DNA of 25,501 bases from Eimeria necatrix (GCF_000499385.1 NW_013655366.1:7501-33001), one strand, 5' to 3'. Shown: positions 7,715 through 19,916, counted from the first letter of the stretch. The notes: generated from the letters alone by a model not told the origin. Program-made: numbers and translations.

Positions 7715-9757
7715 GCCTTTTGCTGCAAACCCTAAACCCTAAACCCTAAACCCTAAACCCTAGTCGTCGCTTGATTTCTGTGGAGCCCTCGCTGGGGCAC
7801 TGCTTCGGCTGTTTTTCTCGAGGGTTTAGAGCTCACCGAGGGTTTAGGGTTTAGAGAGGGTTTAGGGTTTAGAGAGGGTTTAGGGTTTAGAGAGGGTTTA
7901 GGGTTTAGGGTTTTAAGAGGATTTAGGGTTTACGGAAGGCGTAATTCGCAGCTAGGGTTTGAGGGTTTAGCTTTAGATCAAAGTGAGGACCTCACTGGAG
8001 CAGCAGCAGCAGCAGAAAGTAACAAGAGCTGCAGCAGCAGCCAGCAGCAGCAGCAGCAGAAAGTAACAAGAGCTGCAGCAGCAGCCAGCAGCAGCAGCAG
8101 CAGCAAGTAACAAGAGCTGCAGCAGCAGCCAGAAGCAGCAGCAGCAGTAAATTTAGCGTTAAGGACAGCAGCAGAAGCAGCAGCAGCAGCAAGAGCAGCA
8201 GAAGCAGCACTAGAGGCAGCGGCAGCAACAGCAGCAGCAGCAGCAGCAAGAAAAAAGAGCAGCAGCAGCAGCTGCTGCTGCTGCTGCTGCTCACTGCTGC
8301 AAACCCTTGGCCCTTGGACCCACTGCAAACCCTTTTTTGTGTTTTGTAATTATCGACGTGTTTCAGACGAAGCACTGAAGCAAAGAAACGGGGGCCTCCA
8401 AACCCTAAACCCTAAACCCTAAACCCTCGATTTAGAGGTTTGGAGCCAGCGGTGTTTTTGCTGCTGTGTCTTTGTGGGGTTTGAGGCTTCAGAGCTCACG
8501 CCTAGGGTTTAGGGTTTAGGGTTTAGCGCTTAGGGTTTGGCGAGCTTCCAGTGAAGAGGCGGGCGCAGCAGTGCCGCGTAAGGGTTTAGGGTTTGAGGGT
8601 TTAGGGTTTGAGGGTTTAGGGTTTAGGACAAACGCTCCACACCCCCAAGTGGATCTAGGGTTTAGGGTTTACGCAGGTGCCGCGATGCCGCGTGAGGGTT
8701 TAGGGTTTGGGGCAACTATCCCAGCCCTGCATGGGGGTTTAGGGTTTAGGGTTTAGGGTTTAGGGTTTAGGGTTTCGACAAAAACCTCGTTTCAACTAGT
8801 TTTTTCGCCTTTGTTGTGTCCAACTGCAGCAGCAGCTCCGAAACCCTTCATGTCTTGCTGCAGCTGCGAAGTAGAGAATGAACAAATGAAAAATAAAAAA
8901 GAAATAAATTTAAAAATAAATTTAAAAATAAAATAAAATAAAATAAAATAAATAAATAATTCAAATCTTTGTCTCGGGCCGGGCGGAGCAGCCGCGAAGA
9001 GAGGCGGGCGGCAGAGCGCGGCGGCCTCGTAAACCCCAAACCCTAAACCCTAAACCCTAAACCCTAAACCCTTCGAATTTATTTGAAACGCTATTTTAGC
9101 TCAAAACACTAAACCGTAAACCACTGAGGCGCGCAGGAATCGAGTGAAATACGTTTCTTTCCGCATCGATAAACCTTTCCCAGTCACCTAGGGTTTAGGG
9201 TTTAGGGTTTAGGGTTTAGGGTTTAGGGTTCACTGCGACGTCCTTCAAGAGGACACAGCAAATTCACGTTTTAAGGTTAAAGTTTAAAATAATAAGCGAA
9301 GAATATGCGGCGACGACTCAGGGCTAAAAACCCTAAACCCTAAACCCTAAACCCTAAACCCTAAACCCTGGACAGCTAGCCCTACACATCTGAGCCTTAG
9401 CAGGGCTGGGCAGCACAATGTTGTTTTTTGCTTAGTTCTACGGGAGCGCCTCAAGAAAATGCTGCTCCTGTATTTCAGGGTTAAGGGTTTAGGGTTTAGG
9501 GTTTAGGGTTTAGGGTTTAGGGTTTAGGGTCTCTCGTGAGGCCGCTCCGCCCGATCCAGCTGCCGCATTGTCTTGTAACTTTTATTTCTCTATTTCTTTG
9601 CCTGCTGCTTTTAAAGATTCTTTAAAAAGGGCAGCAGCAGAGACATTTGGCCCAAGATTAGGGTTTAGGGTTTAGGGTTTAGGGTTTAGGGTTTAGGGTT
9701 TGGAGCTCGCTGCGGCATGGTCCAGCCGACAGCTGAGGCACACATCCGCAGCATGCA
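7715..9757. repeat. spacer between PEX5 and the next gene: telomere-like arrays of both orientations
   Basis: CCCTAAA arrays lie at 7727-7762, 8400-8427, 9030-9072 and 9331-9369. TTTAGGG arrays lie at 7824-7925, 8502-8538, 8580-8776 (broken), 9188-9229, 9478-9530 and 9659-9700. The alternating order resembles that of the PEX5 introns, so some intervals (for example 8777-9029 and 9230-9330) could be untranslated exons of the downstream gene. AT-rich runs lie at 8880-8960. I see no convincing coding sequence. Confidence 0.7.
7998..8150 (+). repeat. 44-bp minisatellite, three copies
   Basis: The segment AAGTAACAAGAGCTGCAGCA recurs with exact 44-nt spacing (GT at 8019, 8063, 8107), joined by CAG runs. 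The period is not a multiple of three, so every copy changes frame, which argues against coding. CAG-rich DNA continues to about 8290. Confidence 0.75.
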
Positions 9758-9865
9758 ATGCAGCCGCAGGAGAAGCTTCCTCAGCAGCAGCTGCTGCAGC
9801 AGGTGCTGCCGCAGCAGCAGCAGCAGGGACAAACACACAATGAAGTCCAGCAGCAACAGCAGCAT

Positions 9866-9901
<36 letters not shown>

Positions 9902-10113
9902 GTGACTGAGGACCAAGCTGCAGAGCAGCAGCAGCGGTTAACGCACGAAGCAGTTCAGCAGCAGCAGCACGAGCTGCAGCAGCAGCAGCAGCACGAGCTG
10001 CAGCAGCAGCAGCAGCAGCAGCTGCAGCAGCAAGATCAGCAGCAAGTGCAGCATCAAGGGGCCCAAGGGCTTACTGCTGCAGCATCTCCTGACAGCGAGA
10101 ATCAATACAAAGT

Positions 10114-10155
<42 letters not shown>

Positions 10156-10476
10156 AGATACATGGGACCCCTGCGCTGCTGTCGAGCCCTCGAACTGCAG
10201 CAGCGGGGCCGACAGCAGCAACAAGAGCAACAATGAGCTGCTGCAGCCAGCAGCAGCAGCAGCAGCAGCAGCAGGCTGCAGCAGTCCAAGCTGCATGTGG
10301 CTCGCAGGCCCAGCAGCAGCAGCAGCAGAAGAAGCAAGCAGCAGCAGCATCCACAGCCCCTCCGGCGTGCTGCTCGATGCAGCAGCAGCAGCAGACTGTG
10401 CTAGCAGCTGCAGCAAGAGCAGCAGCAGCAGCATCAGAAGCAGAAACTCACAGGCTTTTCTGCCTGCTGCGGTGGC

Positions 10477-10528
<52 letters not shown>

Positions 10529-10674
10529 GCAAGCTGCAGCAGCCTCCCTTGCTCGCCATCCTGCTTACCCGCAGATGCAGCAGCAGCTGCAGGGGCAGCG
10601 GCAGCTGCAGCAGCAGCTGCAGCAGCAGCAGATGTCCGCAACAGCAGCAGCCCTTCTTCTGCGCCTTCGAGCGA

Positions 10675-10731
<57 letters not shown>

Positions 10732-10969
10732 CAGCAGCTCTCGTAGCTGCTCGCCTCACAGACCCGATGGCCTTGGGATAAGGAAGTCACCTCGTTTGCT
10801 GCGGAGCCCAGCAGCAGCAGCAGCAGCAGCAGCAGGCAGCAGGAGTCCTTTGGAGGTCTTACTGCCAGCAGCAGCAGCAGCAGCAGGCAGCAAGAGCCCC
10901 TTCGAGCCCATGCTCCCAGCAGCAGCAGCAGCAGCAGCAGGCAGCAGGAGTCCTTTGGAGCCTGTGCTG

Positions 10970-11003
<34 letters not shown>

Positions 11004-11395
11004 GCAGCAAGAGTCACTTGAAGGCCATGCTGCCCGCAGCAGCAGCTTCATGCGCTGCAGCAGCAGCAGCAGCAGCAGCAGAGAGCCTCGGCGCGTCGCC
11101 CCACATCAGCTTCAGCCAAGAAGCAGCAGCAGCAGCAGCAGAAGCAGCAGAAACAGCAACGACGGAAGGAGCAGCAGAAGCAGCCATAGCAGCAGCAACA
11201 ACAACGGCAGCAGCGGAGGCAGCAGCAGCAGCAGCAGCAGCAGCAGCTAAGAGTGTGGACAATTCAGCTGACATTGCTGCGGGCCCTGCATGCACAGCAG
11301 CAGACAACACAGCCGCACCAACTGCAGCAGCAGCAGCAACAACAGCAGCAACAGCAGCAGCAGCAAGCTTGCGCTCACCTGAGACGCTACCTATG

Positions 11396-11439
<44 letters not shown>

Positions 11440-11963
11440 GGCATCTCCAGCAGCCAGTTGTTCCCCGAGTGTGCTGCTAAGCCCCGAAGCTGCAGCACAC
11501 TGCAGCAGCAGCAGCAGCAGCAGCAGCAGCTGCGGCTCAAGCCCGTTGCTGCCGCCGGCAGCAGCAGCAGCAAAAGCAGCCGAAGTGACCCCAGGCGACG
11601 TCGCCGCCGCCGCCGCAGCAGCAGCAGCAGCAGATACAGCAGCAGCAGATACAGCAGCAGCAGCAGCAACAGCAACCTCGCTACCTGTACTTAAAAGAGT
11701 ACAAATTCTGCCTGTTGACCACCCCCACACGCTGTCTGCTGCTGCTGCTGCTGCTGCGCTGCAGCAGCTGCAGCAAATGGACCCGCGCATATATCCTGGC
11801 CGCGTGTTTTATGCGAAGCTGGGAGCAGCAGCAGCAGCAGACGCAGCAGCAGCAGCAGCAGACGCAGCAGCAGACACGCCGGTAGGTGCAGCAGCAGCAG
11901 CAGCACCTGCAGACATTGTCACTGTGTTGCCACTCCTTCCGAGCGCAGACGCTGCTTCTGCCG

Positions 11964-12006
<43 letters not shown>

Positions 12007-12203
12007 GGACACCTATCTGCCGTATGTTGTAGCAGCAAGCGAGCCGGCCTCGGGCGGCAGCTGCAGCAGCAGCACGCTGCTGCGCTGCAGCAGCAAAGCC
12101 ATTGCGAGGCCAGTGCAGCGGCTGCAGCTGCTGGCGCTGCTGCAGCACTCCTTTTGGTCTATTAAGTCTGGTGTGGGGCGAGACACAAAGGTAATTGGCA
12201 TAA

Positions 12204-12248
<45 letters not shown>

Positions 12249-12364
12249 GGCTGCTGCTGCTGCAGCAGCCGCTGCTGGACCCTGAGCAGCAGGAGTTTCT
12301 GGGGGAAACGTTTTACCTGCCTCCGCCCGACGTGCAGCTGCCGTCTGCCTTCAAGCCTCCTGCT

Positions 12365-12395
<31 letters not shown>

Positions 12396-12472
12396 GCAGG
12401 GGAGAGAGTGCAGATCTGCTGCGTCTTGCTGCTTTCGAAACGCCTGCCGAAAGAGCCAGCCAAATCCAGGCC

Positions 12473-12511
<39 letters not shown>

Positions 12512-12717
12512 CAGGAGCAGCAGCAGGAACAGCAGCAGGGGCAGCAGGAACAACAGCAGCAGCAGGAGCAGCAACAACAGCAGCAGGAGCAGCAACAACA
12601 GCAGCAGCAGGAACAACAGCAGCAGCAGCAGCAGCAGCAAGGCGCAGCAAGTGATGCTGCGGGCGAATTGCCGGAGCTGTACGCTCGACGTGCGCCCGGC
12701 TCCCTTCTTTTGCCCCA

Positions 12718-12773
<56 letters not shown>

Positions 12774-12879
12774 TGGTTCTCAGCAGCAGCAGCAGCAGGG
12801 GAGGCCCGTGGGCGCTGGGGGAGCTGGTGCGGAGCCTGCAGGCTGGCGCGGACAGTCTGCTGCAGTGCCTGGGCTCCCT

Positions 12880-12930
<51 letters not shown>

Positions 12931-13109
12931 AGCGCTGTTTGTGGACGAGCAGCAGCTGTTTCTCGCGCATGCAGCCCCGTACCTCCGCAGCGACGCTGTT
13001 GTCTTTCCGGGAAAAGTTTTTTCTTCTTTTAAAATCTTTTTTATGATTTCAAAAATGTTTCCCAACTTCCAAGAAGGGCCTGGATACTGCACTTTGGACA
13101 CGGTGCTTT

Positions 13110-13173
<64 letters not shown>

Positions 13174-14260
13174 TTTGTTTANNNNNNNNNNNNNNNNNNN
13201 NNNNNNNNNNNNNNNNNNNNNNNNNNNNNNNNNNNNNNNNNNNNNNNNNNNNNNNNNNNNNNNNNNNNNNNNNNNNNNNNNTTTATTTGTTTATTATTAT
13301 TGTTTATTTGTTTGTTTGTTTGTTTGTTTGTTTGTTTGTTTGTTTATTTGTTTATTTATTATTATTTGTTTATTTACTTATTTGTTTGTTTGTTGTTTGT
13401 TTGTTTGTTTGGTTTGTTTATTTGTAAGGGTTTGTTTGTTTTGTTTTATTTGTTTTGTTTTGTTTGTTTTGTTTGTTTGTTTGTTTTAGTGTTTTGTTTG
13501 TTTTGTTTGTTTTATTTGTTTTATTGTTTTGTTTGTTTGTTTTGTTTGTTTTGGCTTATTTATTTTATTTATTTATTTTATTCTTTTATGTGTGTCATTT
13601 TTTTCTTTCTTTATTTTCTGTTTATTTCCTTTTATTTCCTTTTTTATTTTATTCTCGTTTGTCTTTTTCTCTTTTTGTTTATTTTCTTTCATCTCCTTTT
13701 TGTTCCATTTAATCCTTTTTCTTTTATCTTTTTCTTTTTATTTCTTTTTATTTTCTTAAAATTTTAATCTCTTATTTCTTCTATTTCCTTCCTTTTGTTT
13801 TCTTTCATATCCTTTTATTTCTTCAATCTCCTTTTCTTCTTTAAGCTTCCTCCTCATTATTTTATTTATTTTATTTATTTTATTTTATTTTATTTTATTT
13901 TATTTTATTTTATTTTAATTTTTTCCATCTCCTGAATTATCTCCTTTTACTTTTTTGTCATTTTGCTTCTTTTTCGTCTCCGTTTTATCTCCTTGTTTCC
14001 TACTTCTTTGTTTATTTAAATCATTTTTGTCTTTTTGTTTAATTAAATATCTTTTTTCTTTTTTCTTTTTTTAATTTTTGTCTTTTGCAATTTTTCTTTT
14101 TATCTTTTTAGGAAATTGCTCTTTGCGTGGACCCCTACGGCGACTTCGACTCTGTGGGAATATCTCCTATTCGGCAGCAGCAGCGGGAGGTCCCGGCGCT
14201 GGGAGCAGCAGCAGCGAGCCCGCGGCGGCGATCTGCACCCCCGCTGCACCGCCTGCCCCC

Positions 14261-14308
<48 letters not shown>

Positions 14309-15132
14309 GGGGAGAGCGAGTGCGAGCGGCTGTGGCGGTGTTTGCTGTCGCCTTTTCTCGCAAGTGCTGCTGCTAGGCCCCGCCTTTTTGCTGCTGGCTG
14401 CCTCTTTGCTGCAGGAGATACTCTTTTTAAAGTTAATGTTTCGCTGCCAGTTTGGCCAGCAGCAGGAGCAGCAAGAATCGGACCCTCCACCAACATCCAC
14501 ATCGACCGTCCGCAGGGTTTAGGGTTTAGGGTTTAGGGTTTAGGGTTTAGGGTTTCGGGTTGGGGCGCGGGACCCAGCGACGAGGGTTTAGGGTTTAGGG
14601 TTTAGGGTTTAGGGTTTGGAGTTCAGGGTCTACGGTTTGGGGTTTAGAATCTAGGGTTTGAGGTTAGGGTCGCGGGACTGCGCGTCGAGGGTTTAGGGTT
14701 TAGGGTTTAGGGTTTGGGGACGCGTTCGTGCGCCCTGCTGCGGCGGAGAGCGCGGGAGTGGCCAGTGCTGTTGCTGCTGTCACTGCTGCTGCTGCCGCTC
14801 TTGCTGCTGCTGCTGCCGCTCTTGCTGCTGCTGCTGCCGCTCTTGCTGCTGCTGCTGCCGCTCTTGCTGCTGCAGCAGCAGCAGCAGCAGCAGCGTGCTG
14901 CAGCGCGAGCGCGTGCGTGCAGGCCCGCTGGACCTGACGGTGATGGACGCAGTGAGTTTGCTGCTGCCGGAAGAAGCAGCAGCAGTTCGGGAAAGTCCTG
15001 CTTTGCTGCAGCCGCAGCTGCTGCGGCAAGCTTTCAAAAAGCTGCCGAGCGACGCGCAGCTGCTGCTGCAGCAAATCGGGGCCCTCTACGCCCCGCCCCG
15101 GGGGCCCCTCCCACAAGGCAGCAGCAGCAGCG

Positions 15133-15177
<45 letters not shown>

Positions 15178-15195
15178 AGAGAAGCAGAAGCAGCA

Positions 15196-15242
<47 letters not shown>

Positions 15243-15365
15243 GAAGACACCCACAAGGCGCCGCAGCTCACTAAAAACGAGGGGCCCCTCCAGCAAGAAG
15301 CAGCAGCTCTTTCGAGGGCCCCTTTGAGGGCCCAAACGCGGAGGCTGCCCCCCCTAAAGCCGGCC

Positions 15366-15402
<37 letters not shown>

Positions 15403-16571
15403 CAACAGCAGCAGCAACAGAGGGAGGACTCCCTGCAGAGAACGCGCCCACAAAGGGGCCCCCAGGGGGGCCCCCTAGGCTGCTGCTGCCGGCGCCGCCC
15501 ACAGCAGATTTGGGGCCCCCAGCTAAAGGTGGAGGCCCTGCAGCAGCAGCAGCAACAGCAACAGCAGCAGCAGCAGCAGCAGCGCCGCGGCCGCAGGGTC
15601 CCCAGTTTGAGGGCCCCCCCTCAGTGGCCCCTTCGGGCAGCGGGATAGAGACCTCAGCAGCAGCAGCAGCAGCAGCAGCTGCTGCTGCTGCTGCGCTCTC
15701 GTGGCCCTCGTGGCTGCGGCCGCAGGCCTCGAGCTTTAGCCCCGAGTCGTCCCCCGCTGCAGCAGCAGCAGCAGCAGCTGCTGCTGCTGCTGCTGCTGCA
15801 CCCGAGCCGCCCTTCCCGTGGGGCCAGGGCCCCAGAGAGGGGGCCCCCCAAGTGACCCCACAGGGGGAGGGCCCCTGGGCTGAAGTATTGGGGGCCCTCA
15901 GAAGCAGCAGTGGGTCTTCTTTGGGTACCCCTTCTTCTTTTCGTTTGGACAGTTCAGAAGAGGGGGGCCCCCCCTACAGGGGGGCCCCCCTGTCCGCAGA
16001 AAACCCTCTTTCAAGGGGGGCCCCCCACTCCGCCGGGGGCCCCCCGTTGCTCCCTGGGGGGCCCCTCTCCACAGGGGGCCCCTTCTCCACAGGGGGGCCC
16101 CTCTCCACAGGGGGGCCCCCCTCCATGGGGGGGCCCCCCACCACAGGGGGCCCCTCCACAGGGGGGCCCCCCTCAACGGGAGGCCCCCCCACTGAGGGCC
16201 CCTCGACTGCGTCTTCGGGCAGCCGCCTTAGCTGGAGGCGCCCGCAGTGGGTGGGGGGCCCCCCTATGGGGTCCTTTGTGGGGGCCCCCGTTGCTGCGGG
16301 GGGGGCCCCCAGGAGGGCCCCCCGGGGGCCCCCTGGGGGGGCCCCCGGGGGGCCCCTCGTGGCGCTGGAGGCCCCCAGCCCCCCTTTGCTGCCCCCCACA
16401 TTCGACAGGGGCCCCCAGTTTGTCCGCGGGGGCCCCTTCGGAAGCCAAACAGGTAGATGGGACGAAAGTCCTTTTGCCGACAGTCCCCGCTGGGGGGGCC
16501 CCTCGGGGGGCCCCTTCTCTCCAGCATATGGGACGCAGAGGGGCCCCCTGGCCTCTTCTCCCGCTTTCACT

Positions 16572-16609
<38 letters not shown>

Positions 16610-17099
16610 GCCTCATCGCGATAACGTGCTGCCAGAGCCGCTAAGTGGGCCTCCTCTCGGCCCTTTTCCGCACTCAGGGGCCCCCATGGAGCCCTCCTCG
16701 TTGCCTTTGTCTTTAGGCGGGGGCTCTTTCTCTTTGCCCCATTCTGCCCGTTCTTTTCCGTTTCGAACAGTTCGTCTCTTTAGGGGCCCCGCGGGGCCCC
16801 ACGGAGGGGCCCCGGGGGGCCCCCCGAGGGGGCCCCCCCGGGGCCCCCTGGGTGGGGGGGCCCCCAAGAGGCCCCTCCCCAGACCCTACGCAGCGGTCTC
16901 CGACGGGGGGCCCCTCCCCAGTGAGCTGCCTGCCCGGGGGGGGCCCCCCCTGCCTTTTGAGTTAAGTGAGGGGCCCCTTGAGAGCAGGAGGGACCTCCTG
17001 AGGGCCCTTCTTCAGGGGCCCCCCTCGGGGGCCCCCTCGGACTCCGCAAGAGACTCAACCCGCCGCGGCAGCTGCAGCCTAGCCGCAGCATTCTTATAA
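9758..17099 (+). CDS. large unrecognised protein with Gln, Ala, Ser and Gly-Pro runs (multi-exon)
   Basis: I do not recognise this gene. Exon A (9758-13015) runs without a stop and alternates Gln, Ala and Ser runs with short unique islands: LKRVQILPVDHPHTL, DPRIYPGRVFYAKLG, QHSFWSIKSGVGRDTK and PYLRSDAVVFPGK. It joins in phase 0 to an exon starting at 14112 (EIALCVDPYGDFDSVGISP) after TTTTTAG; the donor GTTTTTT is weak. After the Gln run at 14263-14307 the frame is unclear: one frame gives a Leu-rich segment, another gives AAGDTLFKVNVSL. That exon ends near 14512 in a telomere-like intron. The last exon enters near 14876 and runs to TAA at 17099. It begins with a helical stretch (DAQLLLQQIGALYAPP) and becomes Ser-, Ala- and Gly-Pro-rich (GGPPSTGGPP units). 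I see no Walker motif or catalytic signature. The start is the first ATG of the long frame and could be internal; upstream exons may lie before 9700. Confidence 0.6.
13016..14111 (+). repeat. T-rich intron with TTTA/TTTG microsatellites
   Basis: It lies between an in-frame donor at 13016 and the acceptor TTTTTAG at 14110-14111. TTTA tandem repeats fill 13107-13181 up to the N gap, TTTG/TTTA repeats fill 13282-13560, and TTTTA repeats lie near 13856-13918. Frames here encode only Leu, Phe, Cys and Tyr runs. Confidence 0.65.
13182..13281. other. assembly gap of 100 N
   Basis: Exactly 100 N bases interrupt the TTTA/TTTG microsatellite. The round number suggests a placeholder of unknown true size. 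Confidence 0.98.
14513..14875 (+). repeat. intron with TTTAGGG arrays and a 21-bp tandem repeat
   Basis: TTTAGGG arrays at 14514-14553, 14584-14617 and 14689-14716 are followed by CTG-rich DNA. The 21-bp unit made of four CTG-like triplets plus CCGCTCTTG recurs four times (about 14785-14872) and ends in TGCTGCAG, a plausible acceptor for the last exon of the upstream gene. Exact ends and phases are uncertain. Confidence 0.55.
15960..17060 (+). repeat. GGGGCCCC-rich coding repeats (Gly-Pro-Pro/Ser/Thr)
   Basis: Within the last exon of the large unrecognised gene, GGGGGCCCC elements separated by 4-8 bases encode GGPPSTGGPP-like units. All other frames are also open and Gly/Pro/Arg/Ala-rich, so the local amino-acid content follows the DNA repeat. 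Confidence 0.75.
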
Positions 17100-18210
17100 A
17101 TTCCGCCCCAGGGGGGCCCCAGGGGGGCCCCAGGGGGGCCCCAAGGGGGCCCCTGGATGTTCAGGGGGCCCTTAAGGGATGGTTGGGGGCCCCCTGAATA
17201 CCCAGGGGGCCCCCAACTATCCCCAGGGGCCCCCAACGATTTGGTCTGGTTTGACAGCAGCAGCACAGAGCGAAGGCCCCGCAGCAGGCTGCCCCTGCGA
17301 GCTGCCAAAGGGAGGGACTGTGGGGCCTCCTAAACTTGGGGGCCCCTGGGGGCCCCTGGGGGCCCCTGGGGGCCCCTGGGGGCCCCCCGGGGGCTTCTGA
17401 GGGTCCTCGGGGGGCCCCCAGGGGTTCCCGGGGAGCCGCGGGGGCCCCCCAGTTGTTAAAGCTTACTGCGGGGGCCCCCACACCCCCCCTGCGTGGGCCA
17501 TGGGGCCCCCCTGCTTGGGGCTAGCTAGGGGCCCCCTGCGTTTGGGGGGGCCCCCCTGTGCCCTATTTTGTTGCTTTAGGTTTTTCTTATTTAGTCTGGC
17601 TGATTTGTTTAGGGGCAGCAGGGGCTGGGGCCCAGGGCCTCTTTTTGGGGCCCCCTGAGCAGCCCCGTAAAGGCTCAGGGGGCCCTCCCCTCCCCGGGGG
17701 CCCCCAACGAGGGGCCCCCCACTCCGCGGGGGCCCCCAAAACAGGGGGCCCCTACTCCGCGGGGGCCCCCATGTGTTGGGGGCCCCCTACTCCGCAGGGG
17801 CCCCTGTCAGGGGGGCCCCCACTCCGCCGAGGCCCCCAAACAGGGGGGCCTCATACTCCGCGGGGGCCCCTGTTTTGGGGGCCCCCAATTCGGCGGGGGC
17901 CCCCAAAACAGGGGGGCCCCCATGCCGCAGGGCCCCCAAGGGCTCTTTCCGACTATTTCTTTTAGCAATTAGTGACTTAAAAAGAGGGTCTAGTGGCCAT
18001 TATGGGGCCCCCAACGAAAACCCTAAACCCTAAACCCTAAACCCTAGCTTAGCGCGCGGGCCAGCAGGCCCTCACTACTGAAGTTCAGTTCGCTTGCTGC
18101 GGCTGCTGCAGCAGCAGAGATGTGGGGCCCCCTGCTGCAGCGCAGCAAGCAGCAGGGGCCCCCCCAGGGGGGCCCCCCAACCTTTCTGGGGGGCCCCCCA
18201 AACAGCAGCT
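17100..18210. repeat. convergent spacer packed with GGGGCCCC palindromes
   Basis: It lies between the stop of the plus-strand gene and the stop of the minus-strand RAP-type gene. Dozens of GGGGCCCC or GGGGGCCCCC elements alternate with short spacers, some as near-repeats (ACTCCGCGGGGGCCCCC type, 17700-17920). A CCCTAAA array lies at 18018-18046. Frames here are Gly-Pro-Ala-rich only, and no gene is called. Confidence 0.7.
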
Positions 18211-18333
18211 TCAGAGGGGCCCCCACAAAATGTCAATATAATAGGGGCCCACAGGTACCTCTTTTCTAAGCTGCAAGGGACGTGGGGGCCCCCCGCAGCT
18301 GCTGCTGCTGCGGCTGGGGTAGGGGGCCCCACA

Positions 18334-18371
<38 letters not shown>

Positions 18372-18449
18372 GGAGGCCCTCGAGCGCTGCGGCTACTTCG
18401 CGCTGGAACTGCGAGGCCGAAGGCCCCTCATCTAAACAGTGCTGCTGCT

Positions 18450-18483
<34 letters not shown>

Positions 18484-18558
18484 CAGTGGCTCATGACTTT
18501 GTGTCCCCCAAGCTTCCTCTAAGGCAGTCAGGATCTCCAGGCGCTGCTGAGTCCGAAG

Positions 18559-18597
<39 letters not shown>

Positions 18598-18647
18598 ACA
18601 CTGCTGGCCCTCTGGCAAAAGGAAAGGGGCTCTTTCACGCTGCAAGA

Positions 18648-18685
<38 letters not shown>

Positions 18686-18945
18686 AGTTGCTCTAAAAGG
18701 TCTAAAATGGCCTCAGTGATGCCTCCCGCGAGCTGCTGGGGCCCCCCGGGGGCCCCCCAAAGGGAAAGGTCTGAAGCCAGCAGCAGCAGCAGCAGCAGGT
18801 GGCGCAGCGACTGCAGCGGCAGCAGCTGAAGGAGACAGGAGACAGAAAGAGAAGCAGCAAAAGCTTTTCGCTGCTTCTGTCTCCGCAGCAAGGGCCCTTG
18901 CTGGCGGCCCTGCTGCTGGCTAGCAGCAGCAGCAGCTGCTGCTTC

Positions 18946-18978
<33 letters not shown>

Positions 18979-19084
18979 TGCTGCTGCTCCCGCTGCTGCC
19001 ACTGCGGCTCTTTCTGCGGCTGCCCCCCCTCCTACGACTGCTGCTGTTCCTGCTGCTGTTCCCGCTGCTGCTCCTAATGCTGTT

Positions 19085-19131
<47 letters not shown>

Positions 19132-19289
19132 GACGGGAATGGCCCTAGTTAAGTGCGCAAGAGCCAAAGAGGCAATTGCTGCTTGTCTACAGAGCCTGGC
19201 AACTCCTTTGCCCGTAACAGCTGCTGCTGGGGGCCCCCTGGGGGCCCCCTCAGCTGCTGGGGCCCCCTCAGCAGCAAGGTGTTCCTGTT

Positions 19290-19333
<44 letters not shown>

Positions 19334-19867
19334 ATATCGAAGACTGCAGCAAGAGGCAGGCCTCGAAGGTGCAGCGGGGCAAATTGCTGCTGCCACAAAG
19401 CCAAAAGGCCTCCAGCTGTGTTCTCTAGAGCAGCAGCAACAGCCCCAAGTGCCCGCCACCGCACGCTGCTGCTGCTGCTGCTGCTGTTTTGCTGCTGCTG
19501 CTGCTGCTGCTGCTGCTGGGGAGGCGGCGCCTGCAGCACCAGCCCTAGCAGCAAACTCGGCAAGGCCGAGAGAGAGACAGCAGCTAATTTATTTGGCATA
19601 AGAGGCCCACAAAGAAAACCAGAGAGGCCCCAGGGGGCCCCCAGGGGGCCCCCCTGGGGCCTCGGAGGGGCCCCTGATGTGCTTGGGGGCCCCTGGGGGC
19701 CCCCAAGCACAACCCTTTGAGTCTCGCAGCACGTGGGGGCCCCTGGGGCCCCCCAGTTCCCTGAGAGGGCCCTTTTGGGGTTTTTAATTTCTTTTGAAGA
19801 GACCCAAAAGGCTGGCAAGAGGGACAAAGGAGGAAAGTACGGCAACGCCAGAGCTAGGGTTTCAATA

Positions 19868-19916
<49 letters not shown>

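Noticed and set aside
8571..8756. 61-codon plus-strand frame of GLGFEGLGF repeats
   Set aside because: It only translates broken TTTAGGG repeats.
485..9700. A true chromosome end, given the many AGGGTTT repeats
   Set aside because: Arrays are short, in both orientations, and separated by coding exons, so they are interstitial rather than terminal.
485..9700. CRISPR-like array from regularly spaced repeats
   Set aside because: The repeats are 7-bp telomere-like tandem units and the spacers contain eukaryotic exons.
13300..13767. Hydrophobic Leu/Phe/Cys-rich protein in the T-rich region
   Set aside because: The frame is a by-product of TTTA/TTTG microsatellite DNA next to the N gap and lies between an in-frame donor and acceptor.
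12900..14512. PEX6 or PEX1 identity for the second gene, suggested by FPGKE and AAGDTLFKV segments beside PEX5
   Set aside because: No Walker A/B or other AAA motif is visible anywhere in the gene; similarity is too weak.
17558..17965. Plus-strand protein with an apparent N-terminal hydrophobic segment
   Set aside because: Most of it is GGGGCCCC translation, and the location is a convergent spacer with no splice or homology support.
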